A stretch of DNA of 39,823 nt from an uncultured Bartonella sp. (GCF_945285465.1 NZ_CALYQK010000013.1:1-39823), one strand, 5' to 3'; shown: positions 18,421-27,350, numbered from the stretch's first letter. The notes: generated by a model from the sequence alone, not told the origin. A program made the numbers and translations.

Positions 18421-19232
18421 ATATTTACGTTAAATTTTATAGGCATCAACGTTGGAAATTTACCAAAAATTCCAATAAGTTTTATTATAAAAAAACGTGA
18501 ATACTAATAAAATGTCTTTTATATAATTTTTAAAATTAAATAATAGGATAAACAAATATTGTGCAATTGAGCGCTATTCGTAACGCACTCTATATGGGAA
18601 CAATTGTTATAATAAAATCTGTTTTTTGGATATAATCTCCGCAGATACTTGTCTGCGAGCTTGGATATGCCAGAAAAAGGTATCTTCAGGGATTGTATAG
18701 TGGCGCCTTCATTTATACCCTTTGTCAGCCATACGATAAACACAAAATTTTGCCGTATCTTAGCAAACGAATGCCATAAAAATCTTTTCTCCGACAAAGG
18801 AATCAAGATTTCTGTTCTTATGAAATGGAGTTGTTCATATGCCTATCTTTGTTGTTGTCTGAGGTCGGCTGTTTACGGGACTGCTGACATTTTTTAAGTG
18901 TACCCAAACGCTCGAACTTAGCCAGATCTGCCAAGACGTTCATCATATCCTAATCAGCGTTTCGCTGTATCGGCTTGCCTGCATTGCGCCCAATCGGGAA
19001 GCACCGGTTAACGGCACTATCCATCCCCGCAGGATATGACTTTGTCTTGGCCTTTGTTTTTGGCCAATTGTTCTTTTGAAAATCTGTTTTTTCAGCAATA
19101 ATTTCATAAAGCCGCCGTCCGCAATACAGGTTTCAGGCAATCTAATTTGACGGTGGTATTGACCGGATGTTGATACCGGGATGAACCAATCCGGTTCATC
19201 CCGCCAAATTCGGACGACAGTTGTTGTATTTA
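18421..19232. other. 0.8 kb AT-rich region without a recognisable gene
   Basis: No frame here has a family I recognise. Visible elements are a TATAAT hexamer at 18631-18636, a nearby hairpin CGCAGA/TCTGCG (18640-18657), and an 11-base-pair hairpin close to the end of pyk. The short plus frame at 18649-18897 and the minus frames at 18519-18806 and 18943-19140 lack convincing starts. The position behind zapA is where 6S RNA is often found, but I could not build its usual structure from this sequence. Confidence 0.5.
19177..19203. repeat. Inverted repeat (hairpin) downstream of pyk
   Basis: CGGGATGAACC (19177-19187) and GGTTCATCCCG (19193-19203) pair perfectly across a five-base loop, about 30 bases past the pyk stop. 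No T-run follows on either strand, so it is not a standard intrinsic terminator. It could protect the 3' end of the pyk mRNA. Confidence 0.7.
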
Positions 19233-20675
19233 CTACAGCAAGCTTGTTTTACCGTCGTTTTTTGTAACATATGCGATGCGCAACATATTGGTCGCACCGG
19301 GCGTGCCGAGTGGAACGCCTGCCGTTACAATTACTCGGTCTCCGGGTACACAATAGCCTTCGTGCATAGCTATAGCTGCCGCACGTTCGACCATGTCATC
19401 AAGATCATGAGCGTCATCTGTGACAACACAATGTAGCCCCCAAACAAGGGCTAAACGGCGCGCCGTCTCGGTTATTGGCGAAAGCGCAATAATTGGTGGC
19501 ATCGGGCGCTCTCGTGAAGCGCGCACGCCCGTTGCCCCTGAAGCGGTGTAAGCAACAATGGTCGACAGATTAAGTGTCTCGGCAATTTGTCTTGCTGCAA
19601 GCGATATCGCATCCGCGCCGGTCGGTTCAGGTTCGGGATGTTGCGCGTCAATCATTGCCCGATAATTGGAATCGCGTTCGATTTTACAGGCGATTTTATC
19701 CATCGTATGCACGGCTTCTTCCGGATAAAGTCCGGCAGCAGATTCTGCCGATAGCATAATAGCATCTGCCCCCTCATAGACGGCAGTGGCAACATCGGAA
19801 ACTTCGGCACGGGTCGGAACAGGGGCATTTATCATGGATTCAAGCATCTGCGTGGCAACAACAACCGGTTTTCCGGCACGCCGACACAATTTGATAATAT
19901 CCATCTGGATGCCGGGTACAGCCTCTAACGGCATTTCGACACCAAGGTCGCCACGTGCCACCATTACGGCATCGGACAGGTCAATTATCTCGTCAATGCG
20001 CCGCACTGCTTGCGGTTTTTCTATTTTGGAAAGAATAGCAACCTTTCCTTTGGAAATTTTCCGTGCCTCGGCAATATCTTCGGGGCGTTGAATAAACGAA
20101 AGCGCAATCCAGTCAACCGGCTCTTCAAGTACAGCAAGAAGATCTTTGTGGTCTTTTTCGGTCATGGCGCCGACACCCAATATTGTATCGGGAAGACTTA
20201 CGCCCTTGCGATCCGAAATATGTGTACCGGCAATGACCGTGCATTCGATCGATTCATGGGTACATTTTTGCGCCAATAGTTCAAGCTTCCCGTCGTCGAT
20301 CAATAATCTTTCACCCGGTTTGACCGCATCGAAAATTTCTTTATGTGGCAAAAGAACGCGTTTGTTATCACCGGGAATATTTTTGTTATCGAGCGTAAAT
20401 GTCTGGCCGACAACGAGATCGACTTTGCCATTTGCAAATTCTCCGACACGTAACTTTGGTCCTTGCAAATCGGCAAGAATACCGATTGGACGCCCGAGTT
20501 TTTTTTCAATCGCGCGGATGGTCTTTACCAGAAAACGCATCATATCATGATCGGTATGGCTCATGTTAATCCGAAATACGTCTGCACCCGCCAAAAAAAG
20601 TTTTTCGATCATGCTTTCATTATTTGACGCAGGTCCAAGCGTAGCAACAATTTTGACTTTACGGTTTCTTCTCAT
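19233..20675 (-). CDS. pyk: Pyruvate kinase
   Basis: A 480-residue pyruvate kinase that makes pyruvate and ATP from phosphoenolpyruvate. It starts MRRNRKVKIVATLGPAS and continues with VFRINMSHTDHDMM (active-site Arg/Asn/Ser), ILADLQGPKLRVG, and the metal/catalytic segment AILSKIEKPQAVRRIDEI. MVARGDLGVEMPLEAVPGIQ follows, then PVVVATQMLESMINAPVPTR. The C-terminal domain ends GVPLGTPGATNMLRI. Its ATG overlaps the stop of the upstream DUF1036 gene by four bases (ATGA), so translation is coupled. I read no separate promoter between them. Confidence 0.97.
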   Translation of the reverse strand: MRRNRKVKIVATLGPASNNESMIEKLFLAGADVFRINMSHTDHDMMRFLVKTIRAIEKKLGRPIGILADLQGPKLRVGEFANGKVDLVVGQTFTLDNKNIPGDNKRVLLPHKEIFDAVKPGERLLIDDGKLELLAQKCTHESIECTVIAGTHISDRKGVSLPDTILGVGAMTEKDHKDLLAVLEEPVDWIALSFIQRPEDIAEARKISKGKVAILSKIEKPQAVRRIDEIIDLSDAVMVARGDLGVEMPLEAVPGIQMDIIKLCRRAGKPVVVATQMLESMINAPVPTRAEVSDVATAVYEGADAIMLSAESAAGLYPEEAVHTMDKIACKIERDSNYRAMIDAQHPEPEPTGADAISLAARQIAETLNLSTIVAYTASGATGVRASRERPMPPIIALSPITETARRLALVWGLHCVVTDDAHDLDDMVERAAAIAMHEGYCVPGDRVIVTAGVPLGTPGATNMLRIAYVTKNDGKTSLL

Positions 20676-21139
20676 TTTGTTGGAGCTCCTGTAACAAGCG
20701 GCGTGTTCAACGCCGGATTATTCGATGCAGGTTCTGTCAACTGAACCATCCAGCTCGTTTGGGTACCTGTATCAATTTCCTGAAAACCGGCTTTTTGGAA
20801 GCCGCGGGCAAAACAGTCGTTCACACCGTCAATTGTGAATTTGGAATCTTTCACACACATGTTCACCGGACCATCCCAATGGCCATGTTTTTTTGTGTCT
20901 TCGGCGTGAAGATAATAGAAACGCGAAGATAACGGGCCGTCAATAATCGTTTTACACCGTGTTGGACCGACAACCCACCACCCCTCGCTGACCCAGCCGA
21001 CTTTTGCTCTGTATCCGATTGCAACGCTGATAATCTCTTGTGTTGTGTTGCAAACACGAAAATCTGCGTGGGCAACACCGCCAAGGGTGAATAAAAACAT
21101 GACGCCGAAGAGACTAACCCGAATTTTTTTCAATAACAT
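20672..21139 (-). CDS. DUF1036 family exported protein
   Basis: A 155-residue protein with an N-terminal signal peptide (MLLKKIRVSLFGVMFLFTLG to AHA) and the DUF1036 pattern ADFRVCNTTQEIISVAIGYR, WVSEGWWVVGPTRCKTIIDG, and YYLHAEDTKKHGHW. Four conserved-looking cysteines (in VCN, RCK, MCV and DCF) could form disulfides after export. I chose ATG 21139, which has AAGG about nine bases upstream; the upstream TTG (21160) is less likely. The gene overlaps pyk by four bases. The family has no assigned function, and the link to pyruvate kinase appears conserved in Rhizobiales as far as I recall. Confidence 0.85.
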   Translation of the reverse strand: MLLKKIRVSLFGVMFLFTLGGVAHADFRVCNTTQEIISVAIGYRAKVGWVSEGWWVVGPTRCKTIIDGPLSSRFYYLHAEDTKKHGHWDGPVNMCVKDSKFTIDGVNDCFARGFQKAGFQEIDTGTQTSWMVQLTEPASNNPALNTPLVTGAPTK

Positions 21140-21265
21140 TGTTGCTACCTTCGGCTTCAATTTAACCCGACTGCTCTTTTTTATCGACTCAATTTGTGTT
21201 TTGTGTAGTTTCTATAAGTTTGTCAATCTTAGAGATTTTCAAATAGAGCCAATATTATTAAAGTG

Positions 21266-22069
21266 ATGCCAAAAATGAAGCTGAAAGAAAAATTCGTTCC
21301 ATTCTTCAACATTCACGGCGATATGAAATCGGGTATCGTCCTTATATGCGATCATGCCAGCAATAATCTTCCTTCGCAATATGGCTCGCTCGGACTGGAA
21401 CATTCACAATTCAAGCGTCACATTGCTTATGATATCGGTGCAGCAGCCTTGACGAAAGCTCTTGCCGAACGTCTCAATGCTCCTGCCGTTCTCAGTAATT
21501 TTTCAAGGCTTCTGATTGACGCTAATCGCGGTAAAGACGATCCGACTCTTATCATGCAATTATCCGATGGTTCGGTTATTCCCCATAACTATCCAATGGA
21601 CATTGGCGAGAAAGAAAAAAGAATTAAGGATTTTTACACACCATATGATGCTGCTGTTGGCCAATTAATTGAGAATGTCAGTCAGCAAAGCGGGCTCAGT
21701 CCTCTGGTTATTTCGGTTCATTCCTTCACACCGTTCTGGCATGGCACACCACGGCCTTGGCATATTGGCCTGCTATGGGATAGTGACCGGCGTGTCTTTG
21801 ACCCATTGTTTGACGGTTTGACAAATATCCACGGTATTCTGGTTGGCGATAATGAACCTTATGACGGGGCATTGAAAGGTGATACAATGTATCGCCATTG
21901 TACAAAAAACGGCATTGCGCATATTCTTATTGAAGTGCGCCAGGATCTGGTTGCCACTGACGAAGGGGTAAATAACTGGGTACGTTATCTTCAACCCCTT
22001 TTTGAAAAAATAAACGAAATGGAGGCGATACATATAAAACAGTTGTTTGCCTCGCGCTGTGACCTTTAA
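21266..22069 (+). CDS. N-formylglutamate amidohydrolase family protein
   Basis: A 267-residue protein of the N-formylglutamate amidohydrolase family, which removes formate from N-formyl-glutamate in histidine breakdown or acts on related N-formyl compounds. Visible motifs are VLICDHASNNLPSQYGSLGL, HIAYDIGAAALTKALAERL, SRLLIDANRGKDDPTLIMQL, LVISVHSFTPFWHGTPRPWH, and LIEVRQDLVATDEGVNNW. The metal-binding His/Glu residues probably lie in the DHASN, VHSF and IEVRQD blocks. The start may be ATG 21266 or the adjacent GTG 21263; the ribosome site is weak. It is divergent from the DUF1036-pyk pair. No hut genes are nearby, so a broader role is likely. Confidence 0.85.
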   Translation: MPKMKLKEKFVPFFNIHGDMKSGIVLICDHASNNLPSQYGSLGLEHSQFKRHIAYDIGAAALTKALAERLNAPAVLSNFSRLLIDANRGKDDPTLIMQLSDGSVIPHNYPMDIGEKEKRIKDFYTPYDAAVGQLIENVSQQSGLSPLVISVHSFTPFWHGTPRPWHIGLLWDSDRRVFDPLFDGLTNIHGILVGDNEPYDGALKGDTMYRHCTKNGIAHILIEVRQDLVATDEGVNNWVRYLQPLFEKINEMEAIHIKQLFASRCDL

Positions 22070-22200
22070 TGGGGCATAATCAATTATAAAGCGAAAAAAA
22101 ATATCGGTGTCTTGACTCTAGGGGTATGACTCGGGCATCGACATGCAACACATTAATCGACAATCGAATCGTTATAAACGATTTATCTGGAGGCATTTCC

Positions 22201-22458
22201 ATGAGTGAAGTGACAGACGAAAAACAGGCAGTGGCCGTTGGCCAATTGCGTTCTTTCATTGAACGGATTGAACGCCTTGAAGAAGAAAAGAAAACCATTT
22301 CGGACGATATTAAAGAGGTTTATGCCGAGCTTAAAGGCAGCGGTTTTGACAGCAAAGCGGTGCGAACAATTATTCGTTTACGCAAGAAAGAAGACCATGA
22401 GCGCCAGGAAGAAGAAGCTATGATTCAGCTCTATAAAGACGCGCTCGGCATGGAGTGA
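22201..22458 (+). CDS. gapR: GapR family nucleoid-associated protein (DUF2312)
   Basis: An 85-residue alphaproteobacterial protein. Caulobacter GapR binds overtwisted AT-rich DNA ahead of replication and transcription and stimulates gyrase and topoisomerase IV. The sequence [53 protein letters not shown] matches the family along its entire length: a coiled-coil N-terminal half and a basic helical C-terminal half. I chose ATG 22201, with GGAGG eight bases upstream; a start at 22126 would add 25 unrelated residues. It is a single-gene unit. Confidence 0.94.
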   Translation: MSEVTDEKQAVAVGQLRSFIERIERLEEEKKTISDDIKEVYAELKGSGFDSKAVRTIIRLRKKEDHERQEEEAMIQLYKDALGME

Positions 22459-22946
22459 TTGCCGGGCTTTTATTTATAAGCCTTTCGTATTTTGGAGGGC
22501 TTTTCAAGCCGTTTTAATGCAACTCTTTAATTCGATGGTGCCAATTCCATATTTCTCGAAGTCGTGGAAGGCTCATGCAGATTTTACGCCATTTTTGCCG
22601 ATTTGTTTTAAAGAGGATGATATTGGCACTTTTGTTGCTTGTGCATATTGTAAGTAGCCAGAGCATAAATTGGTCATTTATCGTGATGGCAATGGCATTC
22701 AAATATATCAGAAGGCTATTGTTAACGGTCGGTTCATAGGCATGATGACAAGGCTGCCCAGAGCGCACCATTTTTGTCGAAGAAATAAAGCTTGCTGTTT
22801 TATTGCTAATAGCATTAAGCAAGCCAAATCGAAAATAAATGTAAGATCAATTTTTGAACCGGACGGGCGGCTGATTGCCGGTTGTTGGTCCGGTCGCCAC
22901 TTTGCTCTTGTCGATAAAAACATGCTTATTGATAAAAACATGCTTA
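22459..22946. other. Gap after gapR with a tandem repeat and possible gene remnant
   Basis: Short GGCTT/AAGCC hairpins at 22465-22482 and at 22498-22510 (the second followed by GTTTT) may end gapR. The plus-strand reading from about 22520 to 22946, with one stop near 22656, gives protein-like text (LVIYRDGNGIQIYQKAIVNG, FEPDGRLIAGCWSGRHFALV), which may be the remains of a gene. No family was recognised. Confidence 0.4.
22498..22515 (+). terminator. Possible weak terminator of gapR
   Basis: GGCTT (22498-22502), a three-base loop, AAGCC (22506-22510), then GTTTT. The stem has only five pairs, so this is tentative. A similar hairpin lies just before it at 22465-22482. Confidence 0.4.
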
Positions 22947-22948
22947 TT
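22913..22948 (+). repeat. Two tandem copies of an 18-base unit
   Basis: GATAAAAACATGCTTATT occurs at 22913-22930 and again, without a mismatch, at 22931-22948. The second copy overlaps the last bases of the histidine kinase gene on the other strand by two bases. It probably arose by local slippage. Confidence 0.95.
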
Positions 22949-24320
22949 ATTGAGTGGGAAAATTATCCCGGGTTTTCGGCGCAAAAAGCTCGAACGAAAA
23001 ACCGTCAGGGTTATAATTCAAATTTGTATGACCATTAAAGCGCGCTGGCAACAGGCGACGTATCAATTTGCTGCCGAAGCTTTGTTTCGTGGGCTCAATG
23101 ACTTTTGGTCCATTTTTTTCGCGCCAGGAAAAATAAAAACTGTTTTCATCAATTGTCCAATTTATTTCAACAATGCCCGATTTGGAAGAAAGCGAGCCAT
23201 ATTTGACAGCATTGGTACTCAATTCATGAAGTGCCAACGCCATAGAAAGTGCGGTCTGCGGCGACAATAGTACCGATGGGCCGGCGACAAAGAATTTTCT
23301 GTTCGCTTTGTTATGAATATCGAGACTGTTTGCGACAATTTGTTTGAGATCGGCACTTTTTGCAGCACCTTGCGTTAAGATGTCTTGCGCATGGGCAAGT
23401 GCATTCAGCCGTACAGAAAAGTCCTGCAAAGCTGTTTTCATCGGCGTTTCTTCAGTTATTGTCTGGTTGGCGATACTTTGAACAATAGCCAAAATATTTT
23501 TGACCCGATGAGCCAGTTCCCCAGAAAGTATATCCTGTTTTTCCTGTGCCTCCCTCCTTTCGGTAATATCCTGCAAGATCCCCAAAATACGATGCTTCAT
23601 GGCATTTCCGACATCTTTCGGTGCCGCTTCTGCCCAATATCCGATCCAGCGTAATTCGTTATTATCTGCCCGCCTGATCTGAAATTCCAGATGGGTGATG
23701 AGGCTTTCGTCATTCCTTGTTTTCAGCATTTGTTCGGTGATCGGCTTCGGATTGCCGACAATAACCGAACACAGATCATTAAAAGACAGTTCAGGACTTT
23801 CTTTAAATCCTAAAAGCTTGAGAAATTGCGGTGTCGCTTCGATCATTCCACGTTCCTGGTCAATTTCAAAAGCTCCGATTCCGGCGGCCTGTTGTGCCAG
23901 CCGCAATCGTTCTTCACTCAAACGTAACGACTCGGAATGTCGTCGTTCGTCTGTACGGTCGCGGACGATTTTCAAAAAACCCTGTTGCGTTCCATCATCA
24001 CTATAAAGTGCCTGCAAGTCGCCTGACGCCCAAAATGTACTGCCGTCTTTTCTTTGATGGAAACGTTCAACAGCATCAATTCGATGAAGACTGGCCATTT
24101 GTTGGCGCGATTCGGGAAGTTTATTGCGACGATCTTCTTCGGTAAAAAGAATATCAAGAGGTTGGCCGATTGCTTCGTCACATGTCCAGCCAAAGAGTTT
24201 TTCTGCGCCGGAACTCCAGCTGACGATAAGCCCATTCATATCAGCTGTCAAAATTGCATAATCCAATGCATTGTCGAGAATCAGCTGATTACGCCACTCC
24301 TGTTTTTCAACACGTTTCAT
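22947..24320 (-). CDS. Soluble PAS-PAS sensor histidine kinase of the HWE family
   Basis: A 457-residue kinase without membrane segments. Two PAS domains occupy residues ~13-125 (ILDNALDYAILTADMNGLIV, GWTCDEAIGQP, RKDGSTFWASGDLQ) and ~135-255 (LRLAQQAAGIGAFEIDQERG, LGILQDITERREAQE). The dimerisation region LSGELAHRVKNILAIVQSIA has the phospho-accepting His271. The ATP lid side has the HWE-type ALALHELSTNAVKYGSLS (Asn370) and the W-R-E motif in FSWREKNGP (399-401). HWE kinases, many of them in Rhizobiales, include light and general-stress sensors. No response regulator lies nearby, so its partner is elsewhere. The signal is probably cytosolic. No LOV cysteine motif was seen in PAS1. Confidence 0.92.
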   Translation of the reverse strand: MKRVEKQEWRNQLILDNALDYAILTADMNGLIVSWSSGAEKLFGWTCDEAIGQPLDILFTEEDRRNKLPESRQQMASLHRIDAVERFHQRKDGSTFWASGDLQALYSDDGTQQGFLKIVRDRTDERRHSESLRLSEERLRLAQQAAGIGAFEIDQERGMIEATPQFLKLLGFKESPELSFNDLCSVIVGNPKPITEQMLKTRNDESLITHLEFQIRRADNNELRWIGYWAEAAPKDVGNAMKHRILGILQDITERREAQEKQDILSGELAHRVKNILAIVQSIANQTITEETPMKTALQDFSVRLNALAHAQDILTQGAAKSADLKQIVANSLDIHNKANRKFFVAGPSVLLSPQTALSMALALHELSTNAVKYGSLSSKSGIVEINWTIDENSFYFSWREKNGPKVIEPTKQSFGSKLIRRLLPARFNGHTNLNYNPDGFSFELFAPKTRDNFPTQ

Positions 24321-24964
24321 CGTGGTTATACAGACTCCGTTTTAGAAATCCGCAAGCACCTTGAGGCACAGTCGGATTTTTCGCGTCATCCCGCGGTTTC
24401 CCATCAAGAGTTATAACATCTAATAAGGGCTTTGTTAACAGCTTATCATATAACGCAGTAGCAAAATTGTCGTTTAAAGTTACGTTAGTGCCGTCATTAA
24501 ATCTTTTTAAGTATTAAATTTTAGGTATTATAAGAGCAGGAAAAAGGAAACAATATGCGAGCCAAATATCAATAGGCGCAACAGCGAATTTTAATTATTC
24601 CTTGCCTTAACAAAGGATTACAGCGCGCTGCATATTATTGTAACAAATTGTCGCAGATTTTGTTTTGTGTTCGCCATAAAAACTGATTTATTGCCGGGGT
24701 TATATGAAGAAAAAATTGGTGTTCGCTCAAAAGAGCCGCTTTTCAAGACAATATTTGCACCGACAAGTTTTGTTATTTATTTGAAAAACATTGTGTTTTT
24801 ATATTTTACTTGAGATGTGTTTTTTCTATTGCCTTTGCTAGAAAATTAACTCATGTTGCGTTGGTGGAGGTAGAAAAAGCGGAAATAAATCATCTCGATA
24901 AATGAAGTAAAAAACAATGTTATCGGTATTTTGACGACATCCGCAATATTAGGGACTTTTAATT
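24321..24964. other. 644-base AT-rich intergenic region upstream of pta
   Basis: The stretch between the divergent kinase and pta genes has no coding frame I can support. It is rich in A/T runs, especially around 24440-24640 and 24700-24900, and must hold the promoters of both genes. No clear FNR, CRP or other operator consensus was found by eye. Confidence 0.6.
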
Positions 24965-25909
24965 ATGGAAACAAAGAAAAATGGGCGTTATGATTCTTAT
25001 CTTGAACAGGCGCGCAATCAACCTCCCATTAAAACTGCAATTGTTCACCCTTGCTCGAAAGAAGCAATACTAGCGGCAATCGAAGCCTGGCGAGAAAAAT
25101 TTCTTGAACCTGTCCTCATCGGGCCAGAGGCGAAAATTCGGGACGCGGCCAGACAGGCCGGTGTCAAGATTGACGATGTGAAAATCGTTCCTACCGAACA
25201 TAGCCACGCTGCCGCGCAGAAAGCGGTCGAAATGGCGGCAAGTGGAGAAGTGCAAGCCCTTATGAAGGGTTCACTCCATACGGACGAGCTTTTAAGTGCT
25301 GTTGTCAGTTCACAATCGGGTCTACGGACAGAGCGGCGCATCAGCCACGTTTATGCTATGGACATTCCGGCATATTCCAAGCCGCTTCTTATCACCGATG
25401 CTGCTATCAATATTCGCCCCGATCTTGACGACAAACGCGATATTATCCAGAATGCAGTGGATCTTTTGCACATATTAGGGTTGGAAAAGCCCCTTGTTGC
25501 TGTTTTGGCGGCTGTCGAAACGGTGAATTCAAAAATGCCGGCCACCCTTGACGCCGCTGCTTTGACAGTTATGTCGATGCGCGGACAAATTACCGGTGCA
25601 ATGGTTGACGGGCCGTTGGCATTCGACAACGCCATCAATCTTAAAGCTGCGGAAATAAAAGGTATTGTTTCACCTGTTGCCGGACAAGCAGATATTCTTC
25701 TGGTGCCTGATCTTGAAGCAGGCAATATGCTTGCCAAGCAACTGATGTATTTTGCCGATGCCGGAGCGGCAGGATTGGTTCTGGGAGCGCGTGTTCCTAT
25801 CATTTTAACGAGTCGCTCCGATAAAGTGGCTGTTCGACTTGCTTCAGCAGCCCTTGCCAAGATTATGGTTGAACGACGTTATATGCTGGAACATAAACAC
25901 CATGAATGA
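24965..25909 (+). CDS. Phosphate acetyl/butyryltransferase (PTA_PTB family)
   Basis: A 314-residue acyl-CoA:phosphate acyltransferase that converts acetyl-CoA (or a related short acyl-CoA) to the acyl phosphate. Characteristic segments are AIEAWREKFLEPVLIGPEAK, AVEMAASGEVQALMKGSLHT, RISHVYAMDIPAYSKPLLI, TDAAINIRPDL, and the C-terminal VAGQADILLVPDLEAGNMLA plus MYFADAGAAGLVLGARVPII. It is shorter than E. coli Pta and lacks its N-terminal domains, as in the Ptb-like branch. No fused enoyl-CoA hydratase (MaoC) domain is present. Its end overlaps the acetate kinase start by eight bases, marking one operon. Acetyl- rather than butyryl- use is suggested by ackA and acsA nearby but not proven. Confidence 0.88.
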   Translation: METKKNGRYDSYLEQARNQPPIKTAIVHPCSKEAILAAIEAWREKFLEPVLIGPEAKIRDAARQAGVKIDDVKIVPTEHSHAAAQKAVEMAASGEVQALMKGSLHTDELLSAVVSSQSGLRTERRISHVYAMDIPAYSKPLLITDAAINIRPDLDDKRDIIQNAVDLLHILGLEKPLVAVLAAVETVNSKMPATLDAAALTVMSMRGQITGAMVDGPLAFDNAINLKAAEIKGIVSPVAGQADILLVPDLEAGNMLAKQLMYFADAGAAGLVLGARVPIILTSRSDKVAVRLASAALAKIMVERRYMLEHKHHE

Positions 25910-27092
25910 TCGGATTCTTACATTCAATTCCGGTTCGTCATCTTTGAAGATCGGACTTTATGACATTAATAATGATCGCGCCGAACCGTTGGGCAAAGGT
26001 TCCATTGATCTTAGACGCAATTGCTTTTCTTTTCGCATTGAAAAAACCGGCGACGAAATTGCCGCTGCACCTTTGCCGCCAAAGTCCGATGACAAGGAAA
26101 TGCTCAAACAGGTATTTAGTTGGCTTACGTCAAAAATTGAAATCGGAACCATTAAAGCGGTGGGACATAGAATCGTTCATGGTGCCGATATTTTTAGGAG
26201 TGCCTGCATTGTCACTGAAAAGACACTCGATTATATGGAATCACTTATTCCGCTGGCTCCACTTCACCAGCCGGCAAATTTGCGGTTGATCTATCTTGTC
26301 AAGAAGCTTTATCCAACCCTCATGCAAACAGCGTCGTTTGATACGGCTTTTCATCAAGGCCAGAGCGATCGGGTAAGGCGGTTTGCCATTCCCCGTATTC
26401 TTCACAACCGTGGTATCAAGAAATACGGCTTTCATGGTTTGTCCTATCAATATATTTCGGAAAAGCTGCCAAATCTGCCGAAGGACGTAAAAACAGAAAA
26501 TGTCGTTGTTGCCCATCTGGGTAGTGGTGCCAGTCTTTGCGCCTTGAAAAACCGCCAAAGTGCCGAGACAACGATGAGTTTTAGCACACTTGACGGTGTA
26601 CCAATGGCAACGCGATGTGGTGCTCTTGATGCGGGTGTTGTTATTCACCTTTTAAGAAACAAACCTCAAAGTGTCGAAGATATCGAATATATGCTTTATC
26701 ATTCGTGTGGCTTGCTCGGTATGTCCGGAATTAGTGCCGATTGCCGTGATCTTGTTACCTCCAAATTGAAACAGGCAAAACAGGCATTGGATGTTTTTAT
26801 TTTGCGCATAGCACAAGAAATCGCCCGTTTGGCTGTTACTCTTGAGGGGCTTGATACGATTATTTTTACTGCCGGTATAGGTGAACACCAATTTGAAGTT
26901 CGTCAGGCAGTTATGGAACAGTTGCGCTGGCTTGGTGTCGAGATTGATTATGCTGCCAATAAAGCCAACAAATCACGACTGACAACCATGAATAGCCGTA
27001 TTGCAGCATTTGTCATTCCGACTGATGAGGAACAACGTATTGCCGATGACGCCGCGCGTCTTATCAGGGAAAATGCCCAAGCGGTATCATAA
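25902..27092 (+). CDS. ackA: Acetate kinase
   Basis: A 396-residue acetate/propionate kinase family member that makes ATP and acetate from acetyl phosphate. Family motifs are ILTFNSGSSSLKIGLYDI at the N-terminus, VGHRIVHGADIF, ASFDTAFHQ, the YGFHGLSYQYISEKL block, VVAHLGSGASLCA, and FTAGIGEHQFEVRQAVMEQL at the C-terminus. I chose ATG 25902, which overlaps the pta stop by eight bases; an in-frame start at 25839 would lie inside pta. Together with pta it forms an acetate-producing, substrate-level ATP module. Confidence 0.95.
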   Translation: MNDRILTFNSGSSSLKIGLYDINNDRAEPLGKGSIDLRRNCFSFRIEKTGDEIAAAPLPPKSDDKEMLKQVFSWLTSKIEIGTIKAVGHRIVHGADIFRSACIVTEKTLDYMESLIPLAPLHQPANLRLIYLVKKLYPTLMQTASFDTAFHQGQSDRVRRFAIPRILHNRGIKKYGFHGLSYQYISEKLPNLPKDVKTENVVVAHLGSGASLCALKNRQSAETTMSFSTLDGVPMATRCGALDAGVVIHLLRNKPQSVEDIEYMLYHSCGLLGMSGISADCRDLVTSKLKQAKQALDVFILRIAQEIARLAVTLEGLDTIIFTAGIGEHQFEVRQAVMEQLRWLGVEIDYAANKANKSRLTTMNSRIAAFVIPTDEEQRIADDAARLIRENAQAVS

Positions 27093-27301
27093 AGTTGTTC
27101 AAGCGGATTGTTTTTTTGTCGGCCGATAATGTACATTAACCGGTACTATAATTGGTACCCTTTGATTTTTGCTCAAACTTTTACCGTTTCGAGCAAAGCA
27201 GTGGTTTCAGCTTTGACGAAAGAATTTCCTCCGTCCAAGATGTTGGTGAAAAAGAACAGGGCAGTGCGCTTCTTAAAATAATATTCCAGAGAAATATATG
27301 A

Positions 27302-27347
27302 GAAAAAAATGATAATATCACCGGGATCCCGGTGATATTATTTTTTG
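27302..27347. terminator. Bidirectional rho-independent terminator between ackA and acsA
   Basis: A perfect palindrome of at least 26 bases (about 27313-27340, centred on GATC) is flanked by an A-run on the left and a T-run on the right. It therefore works in both directions for the convergent ackA and acsA genes. Confidence 0.93.
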
Positions 27348-27350
27348 ACG

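Noticed and set aside
18943-19140. Minus-strand frame resembling the end of a small IS5/IS427 transposase
   Set aside because: Beyond a basic composition and an ADGG string no conserved block could be aligned in any frame.
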